DNA of 35,594 bases from Burkholderiales bacterium (GTDB lineage: Bacteria; Pseudomonadota; Gammaproteobacteria; Burkholderiales; Burkholderiaceae_D), in NCBI GenBank assembly GCA_026399895.1, contig JAPLQC010000046.1, forward strand, positions 1 through 35,594, written 5' to 3'. The position numbers were made by a program, and so were the translations under genes. Shown here piece after piece: positions 9,173 through 17,913 of the stretch (positions are counted from its first letter, which is position 1; each line of letters opens with the position of its first letter). The notes below the pieces were generated by a model. The model was not told the DNA's origin, made no database searches, and saw only the letters and a list, made by a program, of their open reading frames with translations.

Positions 9173-9861
9173 CGCAAGTAGGTGAAACACCACTCGCGCT
9201 GGACTGTCGCGGGCTGCGCAAAACCTATGGCACACGCACGGTGCTACAAAATCTCGACCTGCAACTGCATGCAGGCGAGTACGTGGCGATCATGGGTGAG
9301 TCGGGCGTTGGTAAGTCGACTTTTCTGAATCTGGTCGCTGGACTTGACCATGCCGATCAAGGTGAACTGCTGATCGACGGTGTTCCTGCACATACGCTCA
9401 CCGATGAAGCCGCTACCCTGCTACGGCGACAAAAACTGGGATTCATTTTTCAGGCGTTTCATCTGTTACCGCATCTGAGTCTGCTGAAAAATGTATCGCT
9501 ACCTTTAATGCTCAATGATTTGCCACAAGATCGCGCGTTGGAGATGTTGCATGCGGTTGGCTTGGCGGGTCGCGAGCATGATTTTCCGCGTCAACTATCC
9601 GGCGGCGAAATGCAGCGTGTCGCGATCGCAAGAGCGCTGGTACACCGCCCACGCCTGCTTCTCGCAGACGAGCCTACCGGCAACCTCGACCCGGAGACTG
9701 CTGCCGACATACTGCGCCTACTTAAGAGCGAAATTCGAGGTAGCGGCGCCGCCGCGATCATCGTGACGCATTCACCGCTTGCTGCCGCTAGTGCCGATAG
9801 AGTTCTGGTACTGACACGCGACGGTCTGCGCCAGCAAAGTACACCCCCTATTCACGCCTGA
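9169..9861 (+). CDS. ABC transporter ATPase, YbbA/LolD type
   Basis: Cytoplasmic ATPase of 230 residues for the FtsX-type permease that follows. All motifs are present in order: Walker A GESGVGKST, Q-loop FIFQAFHLLPHLS, signature LSGGEMQRVAIARAL, Walker B LLLADEPTGNLD and the H-loop IVTHS. The LLPHLSLLKNV stretch is typical of the LolD/MacB/YbbA family, which does mechanotransmission or envelope-lipid work rather than ordinary import. The start overlaps the selD stop by ATGA, and the stop shares one base with the next start (TGATG). The closest match by neighbourhood is YbbA or an AttE-type ATPase; substrate is unknown. Confidence 0.9.
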   Translation: MTQVGETPLALDCRGLRKTYGTRTVLQNLDLQLHAGEYVAIMGESGVGKSTFLNLVAGLDHADQGELLIDGVPAHTLTDEAATLLRRQKLGFIFQAFHLLPHLSLLKNVSLPLMLNDLPQDRALEMLHAVGLAGREHDFPRQLSGGEMQRVAIARALVHRPRLLLADEPTGNLDPETAADILRLLKSEIRGSGAAAIIVTHSPLAAASADRVLVLTRDGLRQQSTPPIHA

Positions 9862-12359
9862 TGAATCTATTGCGCTGCCTGCTGATCGGCGAGTGGCGTG
9901 CCCATCCAGTGCGCGCACTGGTCGCGATCCTTGCGATTGCCCTTGGTGTGGCGCTCGGCTTTGGCATTCATCTGGTGAACAGCGCTGCATTCAACGAGTT
10001 CTCTGCTGCAGCGCGTAGTTTGTCTGGCAGCGCAGATATACAAGCACGTGCCGTCGCGGGCAGCATGAATGAGCAGCTCTATCCGCAGCTAGCGAATTTA
10101 CCTGAAGTTGACATTGCCTCGCCAGTGTTGGAGTTGGACCTCCCAGTACCCGGCCATCGTGGCGCACTCAAGTTACTCGGTATCGATAGCTTCGCTGCAG
10201 CAACGATAACCCCCGATCTACTGGGCGTACCGGAAAGCGACCGCCCGTTTGACGCGCTGATGCACGACACCGTGTTTCTGTCACCGGCAGCGATGCAATG
10301 GCTGAACCTAAAAAGCGGTGACACGCTACAGGTACTGAGTGGTACCCGCGAGGTCAAGCTACGCGTCGCTGGTAGTCTGCTACAATCACGTGCTGGTCAG
10401 AGGCTAGCGGTAATGGATATTGGCAGCGCGCAGTGGCAACTCGATCGAGTTGGACAGATTTCACGCGTCGATCTGAAACTGGTGGCGGGTGTCGACCGTA
10501 TCGAGTTTCGTAAAAAACTGGAAGCCCAGTTCGCTGACACCCTGGCAGTCACTGAAGCGGATGACCAAGACCAACGCAGCGCCACCATGTCACGCGCCTA
10601 CCGAGTCAACTTAAATGTGCTGGCGCTGGTCGCTTTGTTTACCGGTGCTTTCTTGGTGTTCTCGACGCAGGCGCTATCGGTGCTACGACGCCGCCCGCAG
10701 TTAGCACTACTTCGCACCTTGGGTGTGACACGACAACAACTCATCCGACAAATACTGGTCGAGGGCACCACGCTCGGTGTACTCGGTGCGCTACTGGGTA
10801 TCGGACTGGGTTTTGTATTGGCCAGTGCCGCGCTTAGCTTATTGGGCGGCGATCTTGGTGGTGGCTACTTCCCGGGTGTGCAACCGCGTGTGCATTTCAG
10901 TCCCGCAGCAGCCATGGTGTTTTTTATTGCAGGTGCCGGTGTCGCGCTGCTAGGTAGTATTACACCAGCACTGGAAGCAGCGCGCGCACAACCTGCCGCT
11001 GCATTGAAAGCCGGTAGTGAAGACTTGGCACTAGCCCCCTTATCAACGCCATGGGCAGCGCTGATTGCGCTGATACTGGGTGCTGTCTGCACGCAATTGC
11101 CGCCACTGAGTGGGCTACCCATCTTTGGCTATCTCGCGATTGTTCTACTGCTAATCGGCAGCATCGCGCTGATGCCGCGCAGCGCCGCTTGGCTGTTCAG
11201 TCGTCTCTCAACGCGTTGGCGTGGCGTGAGTGGTTCGCTGGCGCTGACCCGGCTAGCGAATGCACCCAACCAGGCGGCGATAGCACTCGGCGGTGTGCTC
11301 GCGAGCTTTTCATTGATGGTCGCAATGGCAATCATGGTGTCGAGCTTTCGTGTCTCGGTCGATGATTGGCTGCAGCAGCTACTGTCTGCAGATATGTATG
11401 TGCGTGTCGCCGGTGGTCAAGAATCAGCGCGCCTCACACAGCGTGAGCAAGAAGTAATCGCGACACTACCCGCTGTGGGGCGCGCAGAGCGCACCCGCTG
11501 GTTGTATTTGTCACTGGATGCCGCACGACCTAGCGTGGCATTGATTGCACGCTCCATCAACGCTGACGAACCCGAGCAGGTACTGCCCATGGTGGGTGAA
11601 TCACTCAAACAAGTGAATCAACCGGTCTGGATATCGGAGGCTATGGTTGATCTTTATGGCTGGCAGTTAGGCCAAACCGTATCGCTGCCGTTTGCTGGCA
11701 AGCTGCATCCATTCACGGTTGCTGGCGTCTGGCGTGACTACGCACGTCAGACCGGCGCACTGCAAATCAAGCTATCCGACTACCGACAACTCAGCGGTGA
11801 CCAAGACGTCAGTGACATGTCGCTTTGGCTGGCCCGAGATAGTGATATCGCTACACTGCGCTCCCAACTCGAAGCACTACCGTTTAGTGCCGCGCTTGAA
11901 TTCGCGGAGCCGAATGAAATTCGTGCCATTAGTCTGCGCATCTTCGACCGCAGCTTCGCCATCACCTATCTGTTGGAAGGCGTTGCGATTGTGATTGGGC
12001 TATTCGGTGTAGCAGCGACGTTTTCATCGCAAGTGCTATCGCGCGCCAAAGAATTTGGCATGCTGCGGCATCTGGGTATTACCCGTCGACAGATTCTGCT
12101 GCTGTTGGCAGGTGAAGGCGCACTGCTTGCGACGCTAGCGATTATTGCTGGCTTCATCGTGGGTACGATGATCAGCCTGATTCTGGTGTTTATAGTCAAT
12201 CCGCAGTCGTTTCACTGGACCATGCAGCTGCACTTACCTTGGGGCTTGCTCGCCAGTGTCGCGATCGCCATGCTGGTATCTGCTGCACTGACTGCCCTGC
12301 TGTCGGGCAGAATGGCGGTCGCTGGTAGCGCAGTGCGTGCGGTACGCGAGGATTGGTGA
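9861..12359 (+). CDS. FtsX-family ABC permease, YbbP type
   Basis: Large inner-membrane protein of 832 residues. It has one N-terminal helix (about 15-40), a periplasmic MacB-like domain, a first FtsX block with three helices around residues 245-380, a middle pair of helices around 395-440, a second periplasmic domain, and a second FtsX block near the C-terminus. This two-block layout and length fit YbbP-like permeases better than LolC/E (about 400 residues). Together with the preceding ATPase it probably moves or extracts an envelope lipid, lipoprotein or other hydrophobic substrate; the neighbouring AttH-like protein supports an AttEFGH-like system. No lesion is visible. The final TGA overlaps a possible ATG for the next gene at 12359. 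Confidence 0.88.
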   Translation: MNLLRCLLIGEWRAHPVRALVAILAIALGVALGFGIHLVNSAAFNEFSAAARSLSGSADIQARAVAGSMNEQLYPQLANLPEVDIASPVLELDLPVPGHRGALKLLGIDSFAAATITPDLLGVPESDRPFDALMHDTVFLSPAAMQWLNLKSGDTLQVLSGTREVKLRVAGSLLQSRAGQRLAVMDIGSAQWQLDRVGQISRVDLKLVAGVDRIEFRKKLEAQFADTLAVTEADDQDQRSATMSRAYRVNLNVLALVALFTGAFLVFSTQALSVLRRRPQLALLRTLGVTRQQLIRQILVEGTTLGVLGALLGIGLGFVLASAALSLLGGDLGGGYFPGVQPRVHFSPAAAMVFFIAGAGVALLGSITPALEAARAQPAAALKAGSEDLALAPLSTPWAALIALILGAVCTQLPPLSGLPIFGYLAIVLLLIGSIALMPRSAAWLFSRLSTRWRGVSGSLALTRLANAPNQAAIALGGVLASFSLMVAMAIMVSSFRVSVDDWLQQLLSADMYVRVAGGQESARLTQREQEVIATLPAVGRAERTRWLYLSLDAARPSVALIARSINADEPEQVLPMVGESLKQVNQPVWISEAMVDLYGWQLGQTVSLPFAGKLHPFTVAGVWRDYARQTGALQIKLSDYRQLSGDQDVSDMSLWLARDSDIATLRSQLEALPFSAALEFAEPNEIRAISLRIFDRSFAITYLLEGVAIVIGLFGVAATFSSQVLSRAKEFGMLRHLGITRRQILLLLAGEGALLATLAIIAGFIVGTMISLILVFIVNPQSFHWTMQLHLPWGLLASVAIAMLVSAALTALLSGRMAVAGSAVRAVREDW

Positions 12360-13606
12360 TGCGGGTATCTTTCAAAAAACTACATCGCGCGGTTTTTTCA
12401 TTGACGAGTTGTTCGCTGAGTTCAATGACGAGTTTGCTTTCGAGATCAATATCGAACTTACTGCTGAGTTGTCTCCCGAGTTTACTGCCTAGATTAATGC
12501 TAAGTTCGCAGGCGAGATTAATGCCGCGTTTGCTGGCAAATTGTCTCATCGTCGTCTTATCGATCTTCTTGATCCCGGCGCTGGTCAAGGCCGAACCGCC
12601 GCGCTTTGCCCAGGTTGATCCACGAACCACGCTCAGCTTTCCGCGCGACTTCGGCGCGCACCCGGATTTTCGGACTGAGTGGTGGTACGCCACCGGCTGG
12701 CTGCAAACCGCTGACGGTAAACAACTCGGCTTTCAGGTGACCTTCTTTCGCTCTGCCACTGAGCATGAACGCGCCAATCCGAGCAAGTTCGCGCCCAAAC
12801 AATTGATCGTGGCGCACGCCGCCTTATCCGATCCCACGATCGGCAAGCTACAACATGATCAGCGAGTCGCTCGCGCTGGCTTCGGTCTGGCACAAACCTC
12901 CGAATCCACCACGGATATCAAGCTGGGTACATGGTCGATGCTGCGTGAAGCAGATGGTCGCTACCGTGTAGCGCTGCCCGCACGTGACTTCAGCTTCGAC
13001 CTGACACTCACGCCGACGCAACCGATACTGCTGCAAGGGTCAAACGGCTACTCACGCAAAGGGCCCAAGCCAGAGCAAGCCAGCCACTACTACAGCGAGC
13101 CGCAATTGCAGGTGAGCGGCGCAATCACCCGCAACGGTAAAACCATCAAGGTCACCGGCAGCGCCTGGCTGGATCATGAGTGGTCGAGCACCGTGCTAGA
13201 CCCAAAGGCGGTCGGCTGGGATTGGGTCGGCGCGAATCTGGACGACGGTCGTGCCCTGATGGCGTTTCGCATTCGCGGTGCCGACGGTAGCAGCTTGTGG
13301 CAGCATGCGAGCTTACGTGAAAAAGATGGTCGGCTTAGGCAGATCAACGGCGACGCTATTCGATTCACGCCAGTACGCTTCTGGCGATCGCCGCGCACGC
13401 AAGCCAAATATCCGGTGGAAGTTACACTCGACATTGACCAACAGCGCTGGCAGTTACGCCCGCTACAAGATGACCAGGAACTCGATTCACGCCAATCAAC
13501 CGGAGCCGTTTACTGGGAGGGCGCCGTCACGCTGGAACGCGACGGACGTCGTGAAGGCCGCGGCTACCTGGAAATGACCGGTTACGTTAAACCATTGAAG
13601 CTATGA
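12359..13606 (+). CDS. AttH/CrtC-type lipocalin-like secreted protein
   Basis: Predicted secreted protein of the AttH (hydroxyneurosporene synthase-like) family, with paired lipocalin-like barrels. Marks of the family are FRTEWWYATGWL and, later, AWLDHEWSS and GWDWVGANLDDGR. The frame is open from an ATG at 12359 that overlaps the permease stop (415 residues). A start at 12521 is equally attractive: it gives MPRLLANCL, a strongly hydrophobic stretch and a cut site after LVKA, a textbook signal peptide. The 54 codons between the two starts are almost entirely a degenerate 12-bp tandem repeat. The stop overlaps the next gene by ATGA. It likely works with the two genes before it on an envelope lipid substrate; the chemistry is unknown. 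Family call good, start uncertain. Confidence 0.82.
   Translation: MRVSFKKLHRAVFSLTSCSLSSMTSLLSRSISNLLLSCLPSLLPRLMLSSQARLMPRLLANCLIVVLSIFLIPALVKAEPPRFAQVDPRTTLSFPRDFGAHPDFRTEWWYATGWLQTADGKQLGFQVTFFRSATEHERANPSKFAPKQLIVAHAALSDPTIGKLQHDQRVARAGFGLAQTSESTTDIKLGTWSMLREADGRYRVALPARDFSFDLTLTPTQPILLQGSNGYSRKGPKPEQASHYYSEPQLQVSGAITRNGKTIKVTGSAWLDHEWSSTVLDPKAVGWDWVGANLDDGRALMAFRIRGADGSSLWQHASLREKDGRLRQINGDAIRFTPVRFWRSPRTQAKYPVEVTLDIDQQRWQLRPLQDDQELDSRQSTGAVYWEGAVTLERDGRREGRGYLEMTGYVKPLKL
12403..12546 (+). repeat. Degenerate 12-bp tandem repeat, 12 units
   Basis: Twelve back-to-back 12-base units approximate GACGAGTTTACT. Examples are GACGAGTTGTTC (12403), GCTGAGTTCAAT (12415), GACGAGTTTGCT (12427), GCTGAGTTGTCT (12463) and GGCGAGATTAAT (12511). 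It stops where the signal-peptide coding part of the AttH-like gene takes over. In the gene's frame it encodes a 4-residue period rich in Ser and Leu; in another frame it encodes repeating x-Glu-Leu/Phe-x. Confidence 0.85.
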
Positions 13607-15402
13607 ACACACCTACTGATCGACCAAAATCAAGCAAGGGCCTGAAGACACTGGCCGGGCTGATGCCGTTTCTTATGCCTTACCGTACCCGCATCATCCT
13701 CGCGGTTGTCGCATTGGTGGTCGCTGCATCGACCACGCTGACACTACCGTATGGCTTTCGTAACGGCTTTCGTAATCTGATTGATCTCGGCTTTACGACC
13801 GCCGGTAGCGCGCAGGCAGAGAACGTCAACATCTACTTCATTGCACTTTTTCTGCTGGCCTGTTTGCTTGCGCTGGCCACAGCGGCGCGCTTCTACATGG
13901 TGTCCTGGCTCGGTGAACGTGTCACGTCGGATATCCGTAGCGCGGTATACGCCCATGTACTGCGTCAGAGCCCGGCATTTTTCGAGATCACACAAACCGG
14001 CGAAGTACTGTCGCGTCTGACCACGGACACCACGCTGATACAAACCGTGGTCGGAACCAGTATCTCGATGGCGCTACGGAATATCTTGCTGCTGATGGGC
14101 GGTGTGCTGATGATGTTCATCACCAGCCCCAAGCTGTCCGCCATCATTATTGTGATGCTGGTACTGGTGATTCTGCCCGTGATGGTATTTGGTCGGCGCG
14201 TGCGAAAGTTGTCACGCGCGTCGCAAGATCGAATTGCCGATGCCTCGGGTATTGCTGGTGAAATGCTGAATGCGATTGGCGTAGTCCAAGCCTATGCGCA
14301 AGAAACCCGTGAAGCACAACGCTTCGGTAGCGCCGTTGAAACTGCATTTCGAACCGCGATTGCACGCATCCGCGCCCGGTCTTTATTGACCGCGATCGCG
14401 ATTCTGCTGATCTTCGGCGCCATCGTGTTTGTATTGTGGTTAGGTGCCCATGCGGTCATCGAAGGCAGCATGAGCGCGGGTGAGTTGGGTCAATTCATTT
14501 TGTATGCGGTCATTGTCGCCGGTGCGATTGCCGCGCTCTCGGAAGTCATCGGTGATGCGCAACGCGCCGCCGGTGCGAGCGAGCGTTTGCTTGAACTGCT
14601 GGCAGAAGAATCTCCGATTCGTTCGCCCGAGCATCCGACTGCGGTACCGACACGCGCTGCGAATGGGGCCGCGCTAAGTATTGATCATCTGTCTTTCCGC
14701 TACCCGTCACGGCCCGACACGCTGGCCCTGTCTGATCTATCAATGACAGTCAATGCCGGCGATACGATTGCCGTTGTCGGTCCCTCCGGTGCTGGCAAGA
14801 CAACCTTGTTTCAGTTGCTACTGCGCTTTTACGATCCAGAGCGCGGCAGTATTCGGCTCGATGGCGTCGATATCCGCGAATTCAGCTTGCAAGACCTTCG
14901 CAACATGATTGGTATCGTGCCACAAGACACCGTGGTGTTTTCTGCGAATGCCATGGAGAATATCCGCTACGGTCGGCCGGAAGCCAGTGATGATGAGGTA
15001 ATTGCTGCTGCCAAATTAGCGGCAGCGCATGAATTCATCGAGCGCCTGCCCGAAGGCTACCAATCCTTTCTCGGCGAGCGTGGTGTGCGGCTATCTGGTG
15101 GTCAAAGACAACGTATCGCGATTGCACGCGCGCTACTGAAAAATCCACCCTTGCTACTGCTAGATGAGGCGACTAGCGCGCTGGATGCCGAGTCGGAGCG
15201 ACTGGTGCAGCATGCGCTTGATGCAGCGATGCAGGGAAGAACCACGCTGGTGATCGCACACCGACTGGCGACAGTACAGCGCGCGACACGCATTATCGTT
15301 CTGGAGCAAGGGCGTATCGTTGAAACTGGCACCCACGCCGAGTTGGTGGATGCCGGTGGTTTGTATGCAAGCCTAGCGGCCTTGCAGTTCGCGTCGGAGT
15401 GA
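13603..15402 (+). CDS. ABC exporter (MsbA-type half transporter, fused membrane and ATPase domains)
   Basis: A 599-residue inner-membrane exporter that would work as a homodimer. It has six predicted helices over residues 1-320 (ABC_membrane domain), then the ATPase with Walker A GPSGAGKTT, Q-loop IVPQDTVVFSANAMENIRYG, signature [15 protein letters not shown], Walker B LLLLDEATSALD and H-loop VIAHRLATV. Length and architecture match lipid or drug exporters of the MsbA/LmrA group. It overlaps the AttH-like gene by ATGA and ends 7 bp before the convergent TPR gene. It is the last of five genes with overlapping ends starting at selD. Lipid export fits the neighbours, but no sequence feature fixes the substrate. 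Confidence 0.88.
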   Translation: MNTPTDRPKSSKGLKTLAGLMPFLMPYRTRIILAVVALVVAASTTLTLPYGFRNGFRNLIDLGFTTAGSAQAENVNIYFIALFLLACLLALATAARFYMVSWLGERVTSDIRSAVYAHVLRQSPAFFEITQTGEVLSRLTTDTTLIQTVVGTSISMALRNILLLMGGVLMMFITSPKLSAIIIVMLVLVILPVMVFGRRVRKLSRASQDRIADASGIAGEMLNAIGVVQAYAQETREAQRFGSAVETAFRTAIARIRARSLLTAIAILLIFGAIVFVLWLGAHAVIEGSMSAGELGQFILYAVIVAGAIAALSEVIGDAQRAAGASERLLELLAEESPIRSPEHPTAVPTRAANGAALSIDHLSFRYPSRPDTLALSDLSMTVNAGDTIAVVGPSGAGKTTLFQLLLRFYDPERGSIRLDGVDIREFSLQDLRNMIGIVPQDTVVFSANAMENIRYGRPEASDDEVIAAAKLAAAHEFIERLPEGYQSFLGERGVRLSGGQRQRIAIARALLKNPPLLLLDEATSALDAESERLVQHALDAAMQGRTTLVIAHRLATVQRATRIIVLEQGRIVETGTHAELVDAGGLYASLAALQFASE

Positions 15403-15409
15403 ATAGAGA

Positions 15410-15946
15410 TCAGTTCGCTGCGCCTAGCTTCTCTACCATGGCGCGCTGCAGCGCATAGAACTGTTCGGCACCGCCGAGTGATTCGCGGCCCATGTCGATG
15501 GCTACCTCGAAGATCTCGCGCGATTCTTTCATCTCACCCACGCTGGCATAACACTCTGCGAGGCGGAAAGCAGCTGGAACGAATTCTGGATCAAGCATCA
15601 ACAGCGTTGCATAGAAAATCGAGCCAAGTAAAGGATCGCCTAGTGACTGGAGTATCAGTCCGGCCATGAATATAAAGCGGGCATCCAGCGGACGATTGAC
15701 TGATAGGTACAGCGCCAGCGGTAAGGCTTCTTCAAAGTGCTTTTCTTCAAATAGACGATGCGCTTCAGCGTAGGCTGACTCGACCTGCTCATCCGTCCAG
15801 CTGTCGACCATGGCGGTCTGAATGCCAATACCGAAATGATGCTGCACCTGCGACATCTTATCGGGCCGCTCGCTGAAACTGGTGTTGACCAGCGCGATGA
15901 TGGCTTGAACGTTGCTCTGTAGAGCGGTGCTGTGAAAGGGTTTCAT
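15410..15946 (-). CDS. TPR protein resembling SycD/LcrH type III secretion chaperone
   Basis: A 178-residue cytoplasmic protein with about three tetratricopeptide repeats: residues 55-85 (AYAEAHRLFEEKHFEEALPL), 90-121 and 124-155 (FRLAECYASVGEMKESREIF). SycD/LcrH/SicA class II chaperones, which hold translocator proteins before type III secretion, are the same size and share the acidic N-terminal part and the AAECxxxLGE-like turn, matched here by LAECYASVGE. The ATG at 15946 is preferred: it has a GGGTG ribosome site upstream and sits 13 bp after the preceding gene's stop, while the longer open frame would run through that gene. No other TPR function can be excluded. The secretion link is moderate. 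Confidence 0.65.
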   Translation of the reverse strand: MKPFHSTALQSNVQAIIALVNTSFSERPDKMSQVQHHFGIGIQTAMVDSWTDEQVESAYAEAHRLFEEKHFEEALPLALYLSVNRPLDARFIFMAGLILQSLGDPLLGSIFYATLLMLDPEFVPAAFRLAECYASVGEMKESREIFEVAIDMGRESLGGAEQFYALQRAMVEKLGAAN

Positions 15947-15959
15947 GTATGCACCCGAT

Positions 15960-16313
15960 CTACTCGGCTGCCGAGACTGCATCGGCAATACGACTGAGCA
16001 CCGCGATGCAAGCCTCACGCTGCGCCACTGACAGGCTGCTACCCGGCACCGCCGACGACTCAGCGCCACTTCGGTCCAGCCGGGTCAGCAAGGCGTGCTG
16101 CTTGTCAGCGAAAAAATCTCGCCAGCGTTCGTTAGGGCCGCTTTCCCTTTGCAGCGCGGGCGTGCTCGGCGATAGCGGCCCTACCGATGGCGGCACCAGC
16201 GGGGTCAGACTGACGGGTGCCATGGTCGGAGTGGACAGCGGCTTGCTGCCAGCAAACTGCGCCGAACCTACTGCTGCAGCCAGCAATGCATTGGAATCGA
16301 ACTTGATAGTCAT
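15960..16313 (-). CDS. Small Pro/Ser/Thr-rich protein paired with the TPR chaperone-like gene
   Basis: A 117-residue protein that I do not recognise. It has a start at 16313 with a GGAG ribosome site 8-11 bases upstream, no signal peptide or membrane helix, a Pro/Ser/Thr-rich stretch at 22-53 (SKPLSTPTMAPVSLTPLVPP), and a C-terminal half that looks helical (NERWRDFFADKQHALLTRLD; VAQREACIAVLSRIADAVS). The frame extends upstream to 16736 but that part is antisense to thyA. It is the first gene of a two-gene unit with the chaperone-like protein. It could be a small secreted substrate or a second chaperone subunit, or something unrelated to secretion. Confidence 0.6.
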   Translation of the reverse strand: MTIKFDSNALLAAAVGSAQFAGSKPLSTPTMAPVSLTPLVPPSVGPLSPSTPALQRESGPNERWRDFFADKQHALLTRLDRSGAESSAVPGSSLSVAQREACIAVLSRIADAVSAAE

Positions 16314-16347
16314 ACAGATGCTCCATGAAGTGAGCGTTGGTGGGTTT

Positions 16348-16380
16348 ACAACGTTGTCATTCCATGTGCTGTGACATTCC
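16348..16380. promoter_or_regulatory. Palindrome and direct repeats upstream of the TPR gene pair
   Basis: The 10-bp perfect palindrome ACAACGTTGT lies at 16348-16357. It overlaps the first of two direct repeats, TGTCATTCC (16355-16363) and TGACATTCC (16372-16380), spaced 17 bp start to start. It is 35-70 bp ahead of the leftward gene pair. The pattern fits a regulator binding region, but the protein is unknown. Confidence 0.4.
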
Positions 16381-16475
16381 GGTGGGGTCAGTTCCGCGGC
16401 GCATCGATTTATCCATGCCACAAATAGGCCGCGACGCTGGCAAGGTAAAATGCCGTGTTTCCCGGATTCCCCAAC

Positions 16476-17270
16476 ATGCGCCAGTACCTCGACTTCATGC
16501 GCCATGTGCTCGACCATGGCACCGAAAAAACCGACCGCACCGGTACCGGTACGCGTTCGGTATTCGGCTATCAGATGCGCTTTGACCTGCGGGAAGGCTT
16601 CCCGATGGTCACCACCAAAAAACTCCACCTGAAATCGATCATTCACGAATTGATCTGGTTTCTGCAGGGCTCGACCAATATCGGCTATCTGAAGGACAAC
16701 GGCGTCACGATTTGGGATGAGTGGGCAGATGACCAAGGTGACCTGGGGCCAATTTATGGCTATCAGTGGCGCTCATGGCCTGCACCGAATGGCGAGCATA
16801 TTGATCAAATTGCCCAGTTGATTCAGCAAATCAAATCGAATCCGGACTCGCGACGGCTCATCGTGTCGGCTTGGAATGTTTCCGATATTCCGCGCATGAA
16901 GCTGCCACCCTGCCACGCGTTTTTCCAGTTCTATGTAGCTGACGGTAAGCTGTCCTGCCAGTTGTATCAGCGTAGTGCCGATATCTTTCTGGGTGTGCCA
17001 TTCAATATTGCGTCGTATGCCCTACTCACGCACATGGTGGCTGAACAGACTGGTCTCGACGTTGGTGACTTTATCTGGACTGGTGGCGACTGCCATATCT
17101 ACGCAAACCACTTCGAGCAGGTGCGTGAGCAACTGACGCGTTCGCCGCTGCCTTTACCGAAGCTGCAGCTCAAGCGGAAGCCTGACAGTATTTTCGACTA
17201 CCGCTACGAAGACATCGAGGTCATTGGCTATCAATCTCACCCTGCGATCAAGGCGCCAGTTGCGGTCTAA
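16476..17270 (+). CDS. thyA: Thymidylate synthase ThyA
   Basis: Makes dTMP from dUMP with methylene-tetrahydrofolate. The ATG at 16476 gives 264 residues, exactly the E. coli length; the frame reaches back to 16455, but MRQYLDFM is the conserved start. Catalytic Cys146 sits in [11 protein letters not shown], and the dUMP-binding [11 protein letters not shown] and [16 protein letters not shown] regions are intact. QRSA replaces the common QRSC, a tolerated position. A TAAAAT at 16446-16451 may be its -10 box. It is followed by folA after 6 bp, the usual pairing, since the reaction yields dihydrofolate for FolA to recycle. Confidence 0.97.
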   Translation: MRQYLDFMRHVLDHGTEKTDRTGTGTRSVFGYQMRFDLREGFPMVTTKKLHLKSIIHELIWFLQGSTNIGYLKDNGVTIWDEWADDQGDLGPIYGYQWRSWPAPNGEHIDQIAQLIQQIKSNPDSRRLIVSAWNVSDIPRMKLPPCHAFFQFYVADGKLSCQLYQRSADIFLGVPFNIASYALLTHMVAEQTGLDVGDFIWTGGDCHIYANHFEQVREQLTRSPLPLPKLQLKRKPDSIFDYRYEDIEVIGYQSHPAIKAPVAV

Positions 17271-17276
17271 CTCCTA

Positions 17277-17762
17277 ATGAATCGTACGCTGACCCTCATC
17301 GTCGCCACTGACCGCAACAACGGCATCGGCATCAACAATACGCTGCCCTGGCGGCTGCCAGAAGACCTTGCGTTCTTCAAGCGCATTACTTCTGGCCACG
17401 CCATCATCATGGGCCGCAAGACCTTCGACGCGATCGGCCGCCCCCTGCCCAACCGGCGCAATATTGTGGTGACCCGCAATACAGCATGGGCACATGCCGG
17501 CGTCGAGACGACGAATTCGCTTGATCAGGCCGTCGCCATCGCCGGCGAGGACGAGGTCTTCATCATCGGCGGCGCACAGATTTACCGCGATGCGATCTCC
17601 CTTGCTGATCGCCTGATCGTCACCGAGATTGACGCGGAGTTCGCCTGCGATGCCTTCTTTCCGCCGGTCGACCCTGCGCAGTGGCAGACCGAGTCACGCG
17701 AGACCCACCACTCGGAAAGCAATGGCTGGGATTACTCTTTTGTCATGTACCGCCGCCGCTGA
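17277..17762 (+). CDS. folA: Dihydrofolate reductase FolA
   Basis: Reduces dihydrofolate made by ThyA back to tetrahydrofolate using NADPH; the target of trimethoprim. The protein is 161 residues, standard for the chromosomal enzyme. Visible motifs are GIGINNTLPWRLPEDLAFF with the acidic active-site residue Asp30, the NADPH-binding MGRKTFDAIGRPLPNR, and VFIIGGAQIY. It lies 6 bp downstream of thyA and is surely co-transcribed. No terminator is obvious in the 151 bp that follow. Confidence 0.97.
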   Translation: MNRTLTLIVATDRNNGIGINNTLPWRLPEDLAFFKRITSGHAIIMGRKTFDAIGRPLPNRRNIVVTRNTAWAHAGVETTNSLDQAVAIAGEDEVFIIGGAQIYRDAISLADRLIVTEIDAEFACDAFFPPVDPAQWQTESRETHHSESNGWDYSFVMYRRR

Positions 17763-17868
17763 TTGAACCCAGCTGATTAAGCGCAGCCCAAGGTCCCTGT
17801 TACAGCCTTGCTTTTCACCACCGCAAGCGCATATCTGAGACAATCCCGCTTTCTTTTTTTACCCCCCT

Positions 17869-17889
17869 CTCGCTAGGCATACCAGCGAG
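17869..17889 (+). promoter_or_regulatory. Hairpin in the leader of the decarboxylase gene
   Basis: A 6-bp perfect stem CTCGCT/AGCGAG is extended inside by GG/CC around one bulged base. It lies 24 bp before the ATG at 17914 and just after a T-rich then C-rich run (17853-17867). The GGGAG ribosome site lies outside the stem. Function unknown. Confidence 0.35.
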
Positions 17890-17913
17890 GCGCTCCAGCA
17901 CCGGGAGAACCGC

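Noticed and set aside
12196..12693. 165-codon minus-strand frame with a 4-residue repeat across the tandem array
   Set aside because: The repeat peptide follows from the 12-bp DNA period; the ends lie antisense in conserved genes.
16314..16736. Long upstream extension of the 117-residue minus-strand gene
   Set aside because: It runs antisense through the conserved thyA start; the ribosome site at the 16313 start decides the shorter form.
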